Below are positions 1 through 8,324 of a DNA stretch of 22,866 nt, in pieces. Source of the stretch: RGIG4608 sp045125655 (GTDB taxonomy: Bacteria; Bacillota; Clostridia; Oscillospirales; CAG-272); assembly GCA_045125655.1 (NCBI GenBank), contig JBGVNP010000043.1:1-22866 (forward strand), given 5' to 3'. Positions within the stretch are counted from its first letter, which is position 1. Each line of letters opens with the position of its first letter. Both the position numbers and the translations under genes were made by a program. Under the pieces are notes generated by a model that did not search any database, had not been told where the DNA came from, and saw nothing but the letters and a program-made list of their open reading frames with translations.

Positions 1-1
1 T

Positions 2-709
2 GAGGGTGAGGAATGGGTGCTTAAGGACGTATCCTTTAAGATAAAGGCAAGGGATACTGTTGCATTCGTTGGATCAACCGGCTCGGGTAAGACAACAATT
101 CTCTCGCTTATCTGCCGTAACTACGATATTCAAAAAGGACAGATCCTTATTGACGGAATAGATATTAAGGATATAAAAATTTCTTCACTTCGCCGTCACT
201 TCGGACAGATGCTTCAGGACGTATTCCTTTTCTCGGGTACGATCCGCTCAAACATCGTGCTTCGCGAGGACAGCTTTACTGATGAGGAGATAATGGCGGC
301 TTGCAGATACGTTAATGCCGACCACTTTATTGACAAGCTCAAGGACGGTCTTGATGAAGAGGTGCGCGAGAGAGGTAACAACTTCTCTGCAGGTCAGCGT
401 CAGCTCCTTTCGTTCGCAAGAACTGTTATTCACAAGCCAAGCGTTATGATACTTGACGAGGCGACCGCTAATATCGACACCGAAACGGAGCTTCTTATTC
501 AGGATTCTCTTGAAAAGATGATGAATATCGGTACTATGCTTATAGTTGCACACCGTTTGTCAACTATTCAACATGCGGACAATATCATCGTTCTTTCTCA
601 CGGTGAGATCATAGAGCAGGGTAATCATTTCGAGCTTCTTGCTAAGCGCGGAAGATATTACGATCTCTATATGCTCCAATATCAGAAGGAGCAGCTTCAG
701 GGCAAATGA
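2..709 (+). CDS. ABC exporter (ABCB/MsbA type), ATP-binding domain, 5'-truncated
   Basis: This is the nucleotide-binding domain of an ABC exporter whose N-terminal part lies outside the window. The frame is open from base 2, and the residues before the first GTG (EGEEW) continue the usual pre-Walker-A strand, so GTG at 17 is not the true start. Visible motifs are Walker A GSTGSGKTT (71-97), a Q-loop in GQMLQD, signature FSAGQ (383-397, a variant of LSGGQ), Walker B VMILDE (443-460) and the H-loop histidine (551-553). It ends a few residues after the D-loop/H-loop region, as ABC exporters with fused membrane and ATPase domains do. The family couples ATP hydrolysis to export of lipids, drugs or peptides; the substrate cannot be read from this fragment. 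A terminator follows directly. A heterodimer partner may lie upstream. Confidence 0.93.
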   Translation, partial: EGEEWVLKDVSFKIKARDTVAFVGSTGSGKTTILSLICRNYDIQKGQILIDGIDIKDIKISSLRRHFGQMLQDVFLFSGTIRSNIVLREDSFTDEEIMAACRYVNADHFIDKLKDGLDEEVRERGNNFSAGQRQLLSFARTVIHKPSVMILDEATANIDTETELLIQDSLEKMMNIGTMLIVAHRLSTIQHADNIIVLSHGEIIEQGNHFELLAKRGRYYDLYMLQYQKEQLQGK

Positions 710-718
710 TAAATTAAA

Positions 719-748
719 GCCGATAATCGACTGATTATCGGCTTTTTT
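719..748 (+). terminator. Rho-independent terminator of the ABC transporter gene
   Basis: A perfect 10-bp stem (719-728 with 733-742, loop GACT) is followed by six T. It starts 9 bases after the stop codon. Confidence 0.92.
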
Positions 749-750
749 GC

Positions 751-779
751 TTGACTTTTTTATTTAGTAGGTTTATAAT
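751..779 (+). promoter_or_regulatory. sigma-A promoter of glgB
   Basis: TTGACT (751-756) and TATAAT (774-779) are separated by 17 bp, just after the preceding terminator and 28 bases before the glgB start codon. Confidence 0.85.
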
Positions 780-807
780 AGATATATACATATATTTGGA
801 GGTAATT

Positions 808-2784
808 ATGAGCTATAAGATTTTTGAATATGATCCCGCGCTTAAGCCCTTTGAGAGCGATATTGAACTTAGAATGAATAATTACTACAACAAAAAAAGG
901 GAGCTTGTTGGAGATAACGGTAAGCTTGTTGATTTTGCAAACGGTCATCATTACTTTGGCTTTCACAAGGTAGAGAACGGTTGGGTTTACCGCGAATGGG
1001 CGCCCGCCGCGCACGAGATTTATCTTATGGGCGATTTCAACGGCTGGGACAGATGGTCGCACCGAATGAACAATATCGGTAACGGCATATTTGAAATATT
1101 CATTTGGGGTAGGGAAACTCTTTGGGACGATTGTCGCGTTAAGGTTATCGTTAAGCATTACGATAGATATCTTGAAAGAATTCCCGCATACTGTAAGAGA
1201 GTTCTTCAAAATCCTTACGATCATACATGGGCGGGAGCTATCGTTGACGAGCCCGAATATATCTGGCAGAAGAAAAATTTCAAGCCCCAGAAAAAGCTCT
1301 TTATATATGAAACTCATATCGGTATGGCTCAGGAAAAGGAGGCCGTTGGCACTTATAATGAGTTTACCGATTACACTCTGCCAAGAATAAAGGAGGCAGG
1401 GTACAACACCATTCAAATAATGGCTATTATGGAGCATCCTTATTACGGCTCATTTGGATATCAGGTGTCCAATTTCTTTGCCGCATCCTCGAGATTCGGC
1501 AAGTGCAACGAGCTTAAGCGACTTATAGATACAGCTCACCAGATGGGAATTGCGGTGCTGCTTGACGTGGTGCATTCGCACGCAGTAAGCAATACTGCGG
1601 AGGGTATTGCCGAGTTTGACGGTACTGTTACCCAGTATTTCCACGCAGGTAGCAGAGGAGATCATCCCGCTTGGGGAACAAAGCTCTTTAACTATGACAA
1701 GCCCGAGGTCATTCATTTCCTTCTTTCCAATCTTAAGTTTTGGATGGAAGAATATCATTTTGACGGATTCCGTTTTGACGGCGTGACCTCAATGCTTTAT
1801 CACGATCACGGTCTTGGTACTGCATTTACCGATTATTCTAAATATTTTTCACTTAATACCGATACTGAAGCGGTTACCTATCTTCAGCTTGCGGCTGAGC
1901 TTATTAAGGAGTATAATCCTAATGCGATTGCGATTGCCGAGGATATGTCCGCGATGCCCGGCATGTGCCTCCCTATTGAGGATGGTGGTATTGGATTTGA
2001 TTACCGACTTGCGATGGGCTCGCCCGATATGTGGATACGCCTTTCAAAATGTCGCGATGAGGATTGGAGTATGTGGCACATCTGGTGTGAGCTTACGGGC
2101 AGACGTCCTCACGAAAAGTATATTGGCTACGCGGAATCTCACGATCAAGCGCTTGTGGGTGACAAGACGCTTATCTTCCGTCTTTGCGATGCGGCGATGT
2201 ACACCGATATGGGTAAGTGGTGTCAGAATCACATAATTGATCGAGGAATGGCGCTTCACAAGATGATACGTCTTATCACTATGTCCCTTGGCGGTGAGGG
2301 TTATCTCAACTTTATGGGTAATGAATTCGGTCATCCCGAATGGATAGACTTCCCGAGAGAGGGCAACGGTTGGTCTCATTTCTACTGCCGCCGTCAGTGG
2401 CACCTCGCAGATGATGAAAACCTTAAATACAGTGATCTTTTGGCGTTTGACAGGGAAATGCTCAAGCTCGCAAAGGAATACCGTATTTATGAAAAAGAGC
2501 CACATTGGCTTCAGATAGACGATGACAACAAGATAATGATGTTTGAAAGAAACGGACTTATATACGTGTTTAACTTTAATCCCACACAGGATTTTTGGGG
2601 ATACAATCTCAAGATGCGCTTTAAGGGTGAATATAAGGTCGTATTCTCGACCGACCGTCACGAATTCGGCGGTTGGGACAGACCGAGCGAGACCTATGTT
2701 TATTCGACAAATGAATTTAAGGAATTTCCGATATATCTTCCCGCAAGAACAGCTATTTGTTTAAGAAGAGTTGTGAAAAAGTAA
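808..2784 (+). CDS. glgB: 1,4-alpha-glucan branching enzyme (GH13, subfamily 8-like)
   Basis: This 658-residue enzyme makes alpha-1,6 branches in glycogen by cutting an alpha-1,4 glucan and transferring the piece. The start is ATG 808, 5 bases after GGAGG (798-802); the open frame extends further upstream but over the promoter. An N-terminal CBM48-like domain (REWAP near residue 62, GDFNGWD near 75) precedes the GH13 barrel. The four GH13 regions are visible: DVVHSH (from D253), GFRFDG with nucleophile D324, AED with acid/base E378, and ESHD with D446. The wording of these motifs (DVVHSHA, FDGVTSM, YAESHDQALVGDKT) matches the eukaryote-like GH13_8 branching enzymes rather than the common bacterial GH13_9 type. 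No other glg gene is adjacent, so it is a single-gene unit with its own promoter and terminator. Confidence 0.96.
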   Translation: MSYKIFEYDPALKPFESDIELRMNNYYNKKRELVGDNGKLVDFANGHHYFGFHKVENGWVYREWAPAAHEIYLMGDFNGWDRWSHRMNNIGNGIFEIFIWGRETLWDDCRVKVIVKHYDRYLERIPAYCKRVLQNPYDHTWAGAIVDEPEYIWQKKNFKPQKKLFIYETHIGMAQEKEAVGTYNEFTDYTLPRIKEAGYNTIQIMAIMEHPYYGSFGYQVSNFFAASSRFGKCNELKRLIDTAHQMGIAVLLDVVHSHAVSNTAEGIAEFDGTVTQYFHAGSRGDHPAWGTKLFNYDKPEVIHFLLSNLKFWMEEYHFDGFRFDGVTSMLYHDHGLGTAFTDYSKYFSLNTDTEAVTYLQLAAELIKEYNPNAIAIAEDMSAMPGMCLPIEDGGIGFDYRLAMGSPDMWIRLSKCRDEDWSMWHIWCELTGRRPHEKYIGYAESHDQALVGDKTLIFRLCDAAMYTDMGKWCQNHIIDRGMALHKMIRLITMSLGGEGYLNFMGNEFGHPEWIDFPREGNGWSHFYCRRQWHLADDENLKYSDLLAFDREMLKLAKEYRIYEKEPHWLQIDDDNKIMMFERNGLIYVFNFNPTQDFWGYNLKMRFKGEYKVVFSTDRHEFGGWDRPSETYVYSTNEFKEFPIYLPARTAICLRRVVKK

Positions 2785-2786
2785 AA

Positions 2787-2824
2787 AAAGAGAACCGCTT
2801 GGCGAAAGCCAAGCGGTTTTTTGT
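2787..2824. terminator. Bidirectional terminator between convergent glgB and aldo/keto reductase genes
   Basis: An 11-bp stem (2793-2803 with 2808-2818, loop GAAA) has a T run on the plus side and, through the A run after the glgB stop, a T-rich tail on the minus side. It can end both converging transcripts. Confidence 0.9.
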
Positions 2825-2827
2825 AGG

Positions 2828-3952
2828 TTAATCTTCTTTCTTTTCAAATGTGGCTGATACCTCTTTGAGAAGCTCTCGTATGGGCAGATGCTGGGGGCAG
2901 GAGCTTTCACACGCGCCGCACTCGATGCACGTAGTAGGCGAGCCGCCATCCTTGGTTAGTGTGCGGTAGTATGAGTTATAATTCCACGCATTCCAGATCT
3001 TTTTGCCGTTATAACAGGTGAAGAGGTCGGGGATTTTAATACCCATAGGGCAGCCGTCAGCACAATAGCGGCAAGAGGTACACTGTATTGCGCCGAGTGA
3101 TTTTATAGTTTCAAGTACCTCGAGAATTGCGCGAAGCTCTGTATTATTTATCGGCTTGAAATCCTTCATAAAGCTAACGTTATCGTTTATCATCTCCATA
3201 TTTCCCATACCCGAAAGAACCATGAATATGCCCTCAAAGCTTGCGGCAAAGCGAATGGCGTAGCTTGCGGGGGATGCATCTCCGAGTTTTTCAAAAACCT
3301 TTTTGGCAGGTTCGGGGAGATTTACGAGATGTCCGCCCTTTACGGGTTCCATAACGATGATGGGCTTTTTATGTATGCGGCATATCTCATAGCATTCTCT
3401 TGACTGAACGGAGGGATCTTCATAATCGGCATAGTTGAACTGTATCTGAACTACGTCGATTTCGGGGTGGTCCATAAGTATCTGATTAAGAAACTCCGCA
3501 TCATCGTGGAAGGAGAATCCGACGTATTTTATCTTGCCCTCTGCCTTAAGCTCCTGCGCTATCTCAAATGCTCGGCAGGACTGATATTTGGGATATAGTC
3601 CCTTGTTTTGAGAGTGCATAAGATAAAAGTCAAAGTATTCCACGCCGCACGCTTCAAGCTGACGCTCAAAGGCGGGACGGATATCCTCCTCCTTTTCAAA
3701 CAGATGGGGGGAGAGCTTATCCGTAAGCACGTAGCTTTCTCTCGGATAGCGGCTTGTGAGACACTCGCGAAGCGCAAGCTCGCTCTTGCCATCAAGATAT
3801 CCCTGTGCAGTATCAAAATAGTTGAAGCCGTTTGCCAAAAAGGTATCTACCATTTTTGAAAACTCAACGGTGTCCACTTTATTATCTATCATAGGAAGGC
3901 GCATACAGCCAAATCCAAAATTCTTTTTTACCTTTGGAAAGCAGTTATTCAT
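2828..3952 (-). CDS. Aldo/keto reductase with C-terminal ferredoxin-type [4Fe-4S] domain
   Basis: The 374-residue protein has an aldo/keto reductase barrel followed by a ferredoxin-like tail (the COG1453 type of predicted oxidoreductase). The AKR catalytic tetrad is visible as D47, Y52, K79 and H113. The tail holds two CX2CX2CX3CP motifs: C291/C294/C297/C301 and C342/C345/C348/C352. The start is placed at 3952, since GGAGG lies 7 bases upstream; an in-frame ATG at 3976 lies before that site and is less likely. Such proteins are thought to move electrons between NAD(P)H or ferredoxin and carbonyl compounds in anaerobes, but the substrate is not known. The gene stands alone, divergent from the next gene and convergent with glgB. 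Confidence 0.92.
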   Translation of the reverse strand: MNNCFPKVKKNFGFGCMRLPMIDNKVDTVEFSKMVDTFLANGFNYFDTAQGYLDGKSELALRECLTSRYPRESYVLTDKLSPHLFEKEEDIRPAFERQLEACGVEYFDFYLMHSQNKGLYPKYQSCRAFEIAQELKAEGKIKYVGFSFHDDAEFLNQILMDHPEIDVVQIQFNYADYEDPSVQSRECYEICRIHKKPIIVMEPVKGGHLVNLPEPAKKVFEKLGDASPASYAIRFAASFEGIFMVLSGMGNMEMINDNVSFMKDFKPINNTELRAILEVLETIKSLGAIQCTSCRYCADGCPMGIKIPDLFTCYNGKKIWNAWNYNSYYRTLTKDGGSPTTCIECGACESSCPQHLPIRELLKEVSATFEKKED

Positions 3953-3981
3953 AATTTTCCTCCATTTTTTGGTCATAATCT

Positions 3982-4010
3982 ATTTTACCATAGATATTTG
4001 AAAAAGTCTA
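3982..4010 (-). promoter_or_regulatory. Probable promoter of the aldo/keto reductase gene
   Basis: Reading the minus strand, TAGACT (4010-4005) and TAAAAT (3987-3982) are 17 bp apart, 30 bases before the start codon. The -35 box matches the consensus at 4 of 6 positions. Confidence 0.6.
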
Positions 4011-4058
4011 TATATACACAAAAAAATTACAAAAATGAATATTTTTGTGAATAAACGC

Positions 4059-4087
4059 TTGACTTATTCATAAAAAGGGGATATAAT
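4059..4087 (+). promoter_or_regulatory. sigma-A promoter of the YwaF-like gene
   Basis: TTGACT (4059-4064) and TATAAT (4082-4087) are 17 bp apart. AGGAGG follows just before the ATG at 4118. Confidence 0.85.
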
Positions 4088-4117
4088 CGTCTTATATTTC
4101 ATTATAGGAGGACAATT

Positions 4118-4807
4118 ATGGCGCCACAGCTTTTTGGAATCGAACATATTTTATACATAATTATCAGTACAGCAGTAGCAAGCGCCGCACTGCTTTTAGC
4201 GAAAAGATATGCTAAAACGGAAAAATCTCAAATGATATTCTTAAAGGCATTGGCTACACTGCTTTTTATTGCAATTATGACCAACAGACTTTCTCAAGTA
4301 TTTAGATACGAGGAGACAAGATGGTATCTTATTATTCCCGACAGCTTCTGCGGAATGACGAGCTTGCTTACAGCCCTCGCAGTTTTGTTTGGAAAGAAGG
4401 ACAACAACGTTTATCATTTTATTTGGTTGCTCGGCTTGTTCGGTGGAATTTCTACCACTATATATGCATCCTACGTAGATCAGAACATATCGTTTTTCTA
4501 TCTTCCGACCATTTCGGGCTTGCTTCATCACAGTCTTTCGGCAACCGTTGTCGTTGCACTTTTGATGTTCAAGCAGATTGATATAACCTATAAAAAGTGC
4601 TATTGCACCTTTTTTGGATTTACCACCTATCTCACGCTTGGCGCGTTTATGATGCAGACCTTTAATATGAGCGATGCATATCATATTGCAGAGCCATTAA
4701 TTTCCGACACGCCTCTTATGGCTTGGGTAATGGCTCCTATGTATACGGTGGGATATGCTCTCGTTCTTTGGATAGTGGAGCTTATTAAGAAGAAAAAAAG
4801 GGAATAA
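4118..4807 (+). CDS. YwaF/TIGR02206-like integral membrane protein (TMEM164-related)
   Basis: This 229-residue protein has about six to seven hydrophobic segments and a basic C-terminal end (ELIKKKKRE). Length, topology and the PDSFCG and LLHHS blocks fit the bacterial YwaF/TP0381 family, which is related to animal TMEM164. TMEM164 is described as a membrane O-acyltransferase using a conserved Cys and His; here C78 sits in the fourth-membrane-segment-like block and H137/H138 further on, so equivalent residues may be present. The start has AGGAGGA (4106-4112) at good spacing. The gene has no terminator of its own; the next promoter starts 3 bases after its stop. The function in bacteria is unknown to me, and the acyltransferase idea is inference from the eukaryotic relative. 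Confidence 0.8.
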   Translation: MAPQLFGIEHILYIIISTAVASAALLLAKRYAKTEKSQMIFLKALATLLFIAIMTNRLSQVFRYEETRWYLIIPDSFCGMTSLLTALAVLFGKKDNNVYHFIWLLGLFGGISTTIYASYVDQNISFFYLPTISGLLHHSLSATVVVALLMFKQIDITYKKCYCTFFGFTTYLTLGAFMMQTFNMSDAYHIAEPLISDTPLMAWVMAPMYTVGYALVLWIVELIKKKKRE

Positions 4808-4809
4808 TA

Positions 4810-4838
4810 TTGACTTTTTCTTTTGATTGGTATATAAT
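4810..4838 (+). promoter_or_regulatory. sigma-A promoter of the ArsB/NhaD-type transporter gene
   Basis: TTGACT (4810-4815) and TATAAT (4833-4838) are 17 bp apart, just downstream of the preceding stop codon. Confidence 0.85.
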
Positions 4839-4875
4839 AGATAAGATGTAAAAAACAGTACAGGAGAAAAACAGT

Positions 4876-6139
4876 ATGATTTATGCACTTATCCTTTTTG
4901 CGATAACTTATGTATTGATCCTTGCTTTTAGCAAGTACCGTACATATATCGCGCTTGGTTCAGGTCTTATCTTTATTATTACAGGTATGTTATCTGTTAA
5001 CAACGTTATAGATGCAATTGATTTTAACGTTCTTTTGATGATCGCAGGATCTATGGGACTCGTTCAGCTCTTTATTGATTCGAAAATGCCCGATCTTCTT
5101 GCAGAAATCATAATAAATAAGGTTAAAAACGTTCAGATGGCGGCAGTTGCTCTTGCTCTTTTTGCAGGTGTTATTTCCGCATTTGTCGATAACGTTGCAA
5201 CTGTTCTTATGGATTGCTCCTGTTGCTCTTCAGATATGCAAAAAGCTTAATACCAATCCTGTACCTTTTATTATAGGTATTGCAGTATCCTCGAATCTTC
5301 AGGGTGCGGCAACTCTTGTTGGTGACACAACTGCTATTATGCTTGGTAGCGAGGCGGGAATGAGCTTCCTTGATTTCTTTTGGTACGAGGGTAAGCCCAG
5401 TATCTTCGTTGCGGTTGAGCTTGGCGCTATAGCTTCTGCGGTTATTCTTGCTTTCATCTTCAAAAAAGAGAAGCAGCCCATTCCCAAGCAGGAGGCAGTA
5501 ACTAAGGTGACGGATTACGTTCCCACGGCGCTTCTCCTTGCAATGCTTGCGCTCCTTATAGGTGCATCCTTCATACCCAACAAGCCCGACATCACAAACG
5601 GTCTTATCTGCTGTGTTCTTCTCGTTATAGGTCTTGTATATAATTATATTAAAAACAGAACTAAGGAATCCGTTGTTGATCCCTTGAAGGCGATTGACTT
5701 TGAAACGCTTGGACTTCTTCTTGGCTTGTTCCTTATGATCGGCGGAATCAAGCAGCAGGGAGTTATCGCGGCTGCAGCAGAGCTTCTTAAGCAGCTTGGC
5801 GGCGGAAACGAATTCGTGCTCTTTACTGTTATCGTATGGTTTTCCGTTATTATCTCCGCATTTATTGACAACATTCCTTACGTTGCAACGATGCTTCCCA
5901 TTATTACGGGTCTTGGAATTAATCCTACGCTTATGTACTTCGGTCTTCTCAGCGGAGCGACTCTTGGAGGCAACTGTACACCCATTGGTGCTTCTGCAAA
6001 TATTACGGGTACCGCAATTCTTCGCAAAGAGGGATATGAGGTTAAGAACAAGGACTTCTTCCGCATTGGTATTCCTTTCACACTTGCTGCGGTCATCTCG
6101 GCATACATATACCTTTGGGTAGTTTACGGCATGCTTTAA
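4876..6139 (+). pseudogene. ArsB/NhaD-type ion transporter (CitMHS/SLC13-like fold), single-base frameshift
   Basis: Two overlapping frames together encode one polytopic transporter of about 420 residues. The first frame runs from ATG 4876 (AGGAG at 4862-4866) to the sequence ending AFVDNVATVLM, then turns to a cysteine-rich tail and stops at 5250. The second frame takes over with IAPVALQ from 5213 and runs to 6139. Removing one G at 5211/5212 joins them exactly at the family motif FVDNVATVLM-IAPV, whose internal repeat partner FIDNIPYVATMLPI is intact near 5864-5908. The family includes arsenite, Na+/H+ and organic anion transporters; the substrate is unknown. No slippery heptamer is visible at the joint, so a sequencing or assembly error or a recent mutation is more likely than programmed frameshifting. 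It is otherwise complete, with promoter and terminator. Confidence 0.88.
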
Positions 6140-6149
6140 TTAAATATAT

Positions 6150-6177
6150 AAAAAAGCACTCGTTGGAGTGCTTTTTT
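6150..6177 (+). terminator. Rho-independent terminator of the transporter gene
   Basis: The stem GCACTC/GAGTGC (6156-6161 with 6166-6171, loop GTTG) is extended by A/T pairs and followed by six T. Confidence 0.9.
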
Positions 6178-6178
6178 G

Positions 6179-6207
6179 TTGACAAAATCTAAAAAGTATT
6201 GTATAAT
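6179..6207 (+). promoter_or_regulatory. sigma-A promoter of the CotH-family gene
   Basis: A perfect consensus TTGACA (6179-6184) and TATAAT (6202-6207) are 17 bp apart. It begins directly after the T tract of the preceding terminator. Confidence 0.9.
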
Positions 6208-6241
6208 TAAAATAGATAATTATGCTGAAAAGGAGAATCTG

Positions 6242-8293
6242 ATGAAAAGAATAGTTTCTATTATTTTGATAATATTTACCGTGCTTGGTTTGTTTGCTTG
6301 CAATCAAACAGAACCACCCGTAAATAGCACCGGAAACGGTGGAAACAATATAATTAACGGTAATGCTACTACGGCTCCTATAGGTGGCGGATCGTCTAGC
6401 TCCGGTACGGGCACTACGGTTGGTGGCGGATCGTCTAGCTCCGGCACGGGCACTACAGTTGGTGGTGGATCGAGCACCAATCCTACCACAAGACCGGGAA
6501 CAAGCACATCTATTACCGTTCCCAAGGAAGACCCCGATCTCAGTGGCTTCGATTCCGGAGAGCTTGGTGTATTCTATGAGCTTTTTAATTCTCAAAACCA
6601 TATTACCTTTGATCTTGATATCAGCGACAGTGAATTGAAGAAGATTCAAAAGGATTATGAAAAATATAGTTCTATGGGTTCAAAGTCTCCTATTTATAGA
6701 ATGGCTAATCTTAACGTTACAATCAGAAGACCCGACGGTACGGAGCTGTTTTTCTCCATTTCCGAGGTCGGCGTTAGAATGAAGGGAAACACATCAAGAA
6801 CTAGCTTTTGGAATTCAAGCTCCGGAATGTACAACCTTGTGCATTTTAAGATAAGCTTCCAAGAAACGTTCGATGATGCCGAATACTATGGAAGTGAAGC
6901 AAAGACTTGGACTGATGATGCTGCCCGCAAGGAGCGTAAGAACAGAACCTTTGCAACACTTGAAAAGATAGATATGAGATGGAACAAGAACGATGATCCC
7001 ACTTATATCAGAGAGCAGTATGCATATGATATCTATCGTGAGTTTGGCGTTCTTGCTCCTCACACAAATCTTGCATCCGTTGATATTGGTAACGATCACG
7101 CTGGAGTATGGCTTTTCTATGAGCCGATTGATAAGGCTTTCCTTGAAAAGAATCTTTCTCCCGAAGCGCTTGGCGGTGACCTTTACAAGCTCGGTTGGAC
7201 AAGTGAGGGCGCAACCTTTACGTCTTTCAGCTCATACGGTGTTGAGGATGAGGATGCGGCAAAGTTCTACGTTTACGATCTCAAAACAAACAAAAAGACA
7301 AGCGATCATTCGTCACTTAGAAATCTTATAAACACACTTAATTCCAGCTCCTGCAACAAGAGTAGCTTTGCTTCGGTTGTTGACGTTGAAAATTTCCTTA
7401 TGTTTGCGGCAGTATCCTATATGATGGGTAATCCCGACGACCTTAGAAATAACTATAATAACTGTTATATCTATTTCCGCGCAGATAACGGAAAAATGAT
7501 GATAATTCCTTACGATATGGATAGAGGTCTTGGCGTTAATAAGGATTGGAATCCCTCGGGCGATCATATGACAACCGACAGCCCCTTTAGTGATAAAGCT
7601 ATAGGTAATGGCAGCAAGCAAAAGAATCCGCTTTTCACAAAGGGTATTTTAAATGCTAACTTCTACAAGAATGAATACGTAGATGCACTTAGAACGGTTG
7701 CTTCAAGTGATATGTTTAAAATTTCTACCTTTGAAAATAGATTTAATATTGCAAAAAATCTTTATTTTTCCGATACAACACCCTCCAAAAAATATGATAA
7801 TGCAGGTGGCCACTCATTTAAATTTGATTTAAGCAAATCAAACGGATCAAATATGTCCTTTAGTAATTACGTTACCAAAAAGGCGTCCACACTTGCAAAA
7901 TATATTGATGGATACACCCCCGACATTGGTAGTGGCTCCGGCTCCGGTTCAGGTACTACCGAACAAAAAGAATGGGAATTGTATCTTCGTGGAAACTTTG
8001 ATGATAATCAGTGGAGCAATTACGGCGGATACAAGCTCACCCATATTGGTGACGGTGTATATTCTATCACAGTAACCCCTAAATCCAGTTCAGGCGCTTC
8101 AGGCACGTTTAAGTTTAAGATATTTAATCAAAAAGAGAGCGGCGACCCTGCGTGGTATAACACTGTTGACGAGAGCAAGATTAATGCATCGTTTGAATAT
8201 GAGGGTGGAAATAGAAATATTCAGGTTGAATTAGGAACTTACGTTATCTATTTTGACACTAAAACCGAAACAGTTTATTTTGAAAAGAAATAA
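6242..8293 (+). CDS. CotH-kinase family surface lipoprotein with C-terminal starch-binding-like module
   Basis: The 683-residue protein starts at ATG 6242 behind AGGAG (6231-6235). A lipoprotein signal ends at C20 (LFAC). A low-complexity Gly/Ser/Thr linker follows, then a CotH-like domain (about residues 105-555) and, after a second GS linker (about 562-570), a beta-rich module (578-683) resembling SusE/X25-type starch-binding domains (LYLRGN near its start, KFKIFNQ, WYN). CotH family members are atypical protein kinases; candidate catalytic residues here are K316 in GDLYK and D425/D427 in IPYDMDRG. CotH phosphorylates coat proteins in Bacillus spores, but many relatives, like this one, are secreted and of unknown role. 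It is a single-gene unit. The kinase activity and glucan binding are inferred from the folds. Confidence 0.88.
   Translation: MKRIVSIILIIFTVLGLFACNQTEPPVNSTGNGGNNIINGNATTAPIGGGSSSSGTGTTVGGGSSSSGTGTTVGGGSSTNPTTRPGTSTSITVPKEDPDLSGFDSGELGVFYELFNSQNHITFDLDISDSELKKIQKDYEKYSSMGSKSPIYRMANLNVTIRRPDGTELFFSISEVGVRMKGNTSRTSFWNSSSGMYNLVHFKISFQETFDDAEYYGSEAKTWTDDAARKERKNRTFATLEKIDMRWNKNDDPTYIREQYAYDIYREFGVLAPHTNLASVDIGNDHAGVWLFYEPIDKAFLEKNLSPEALGGDLYKLGWTSEGATFTSFSSYGVEDEDAAKFYVYDLKTNKKTSDHSSLRNLINTLNSSSCNKSSFASVVDVENFLMFAAVSYMMGNPDDLRNNYNNCYIYFRADNGKMMIIPYDMDRGLGVNKDWNPSGDHMTTDSPFSDKAIGNGSKQKNPLFTKGILNANFYKNEYVDALRTVASSDMFKISTFENRFNIAKNLYFSDTTPSKKYDNAGGHSFKFDLSKSNGSNMSFSNYVTKKASTLAKYIDGYTPDIGSGSGSGSGTTEQKEWELYLRGNFDDNQWSNYGGYKLTHIGDGVYSITVTPKSSSGASGTFKFKIFNQKESGDPAWYNTVDESKINASFEYEGGNRNIQVELGTYVIYFDTKTETVYFEKK
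6383..6475 (+). repeat. 39-bp tandem repeat encoding a Gly/Ser/Thr linker
   Basis: Two copies of a 39-bp unit (6383-6421 and 6422-6460, differing at three positions) and the first 15 bases of a third encode GGGSSSSGTGTTV-type linker in the CotH protein. Such units can change in copy number by slippage. Confidence 0.9.
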
Positions 8294-8294
8294 G

Positions 8295-8322
8295 AAAATG
8301 GCGGTCATTGACCGCCATTTTT
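8295..8322. terminator. Bidirectional terminator between the convergent CotH and acyltransferase genes
   Basis: A 12-bp perfect stem (8295-8306 with 8310-8321, loop ATT) has AAAA and TTTTT flanks, giving a T tail on either strand. Confidence 0.88.
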
Positions 8323-8324
8323 GT

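Noticed and set aside
2044..2661. Long open frame opposite glgB (205 residues)
   Set aside because: It is antisense to the conserved catalytic part of GlgB, has no ribosome binding site and no recognisable protein features.
5147..5250. Programmed ribosomal frameshifting in the transporter gene
   Set aside because: There is no slippery heptamer or obvious downstream structure at the joint, and transporters of this family are not known to use it.
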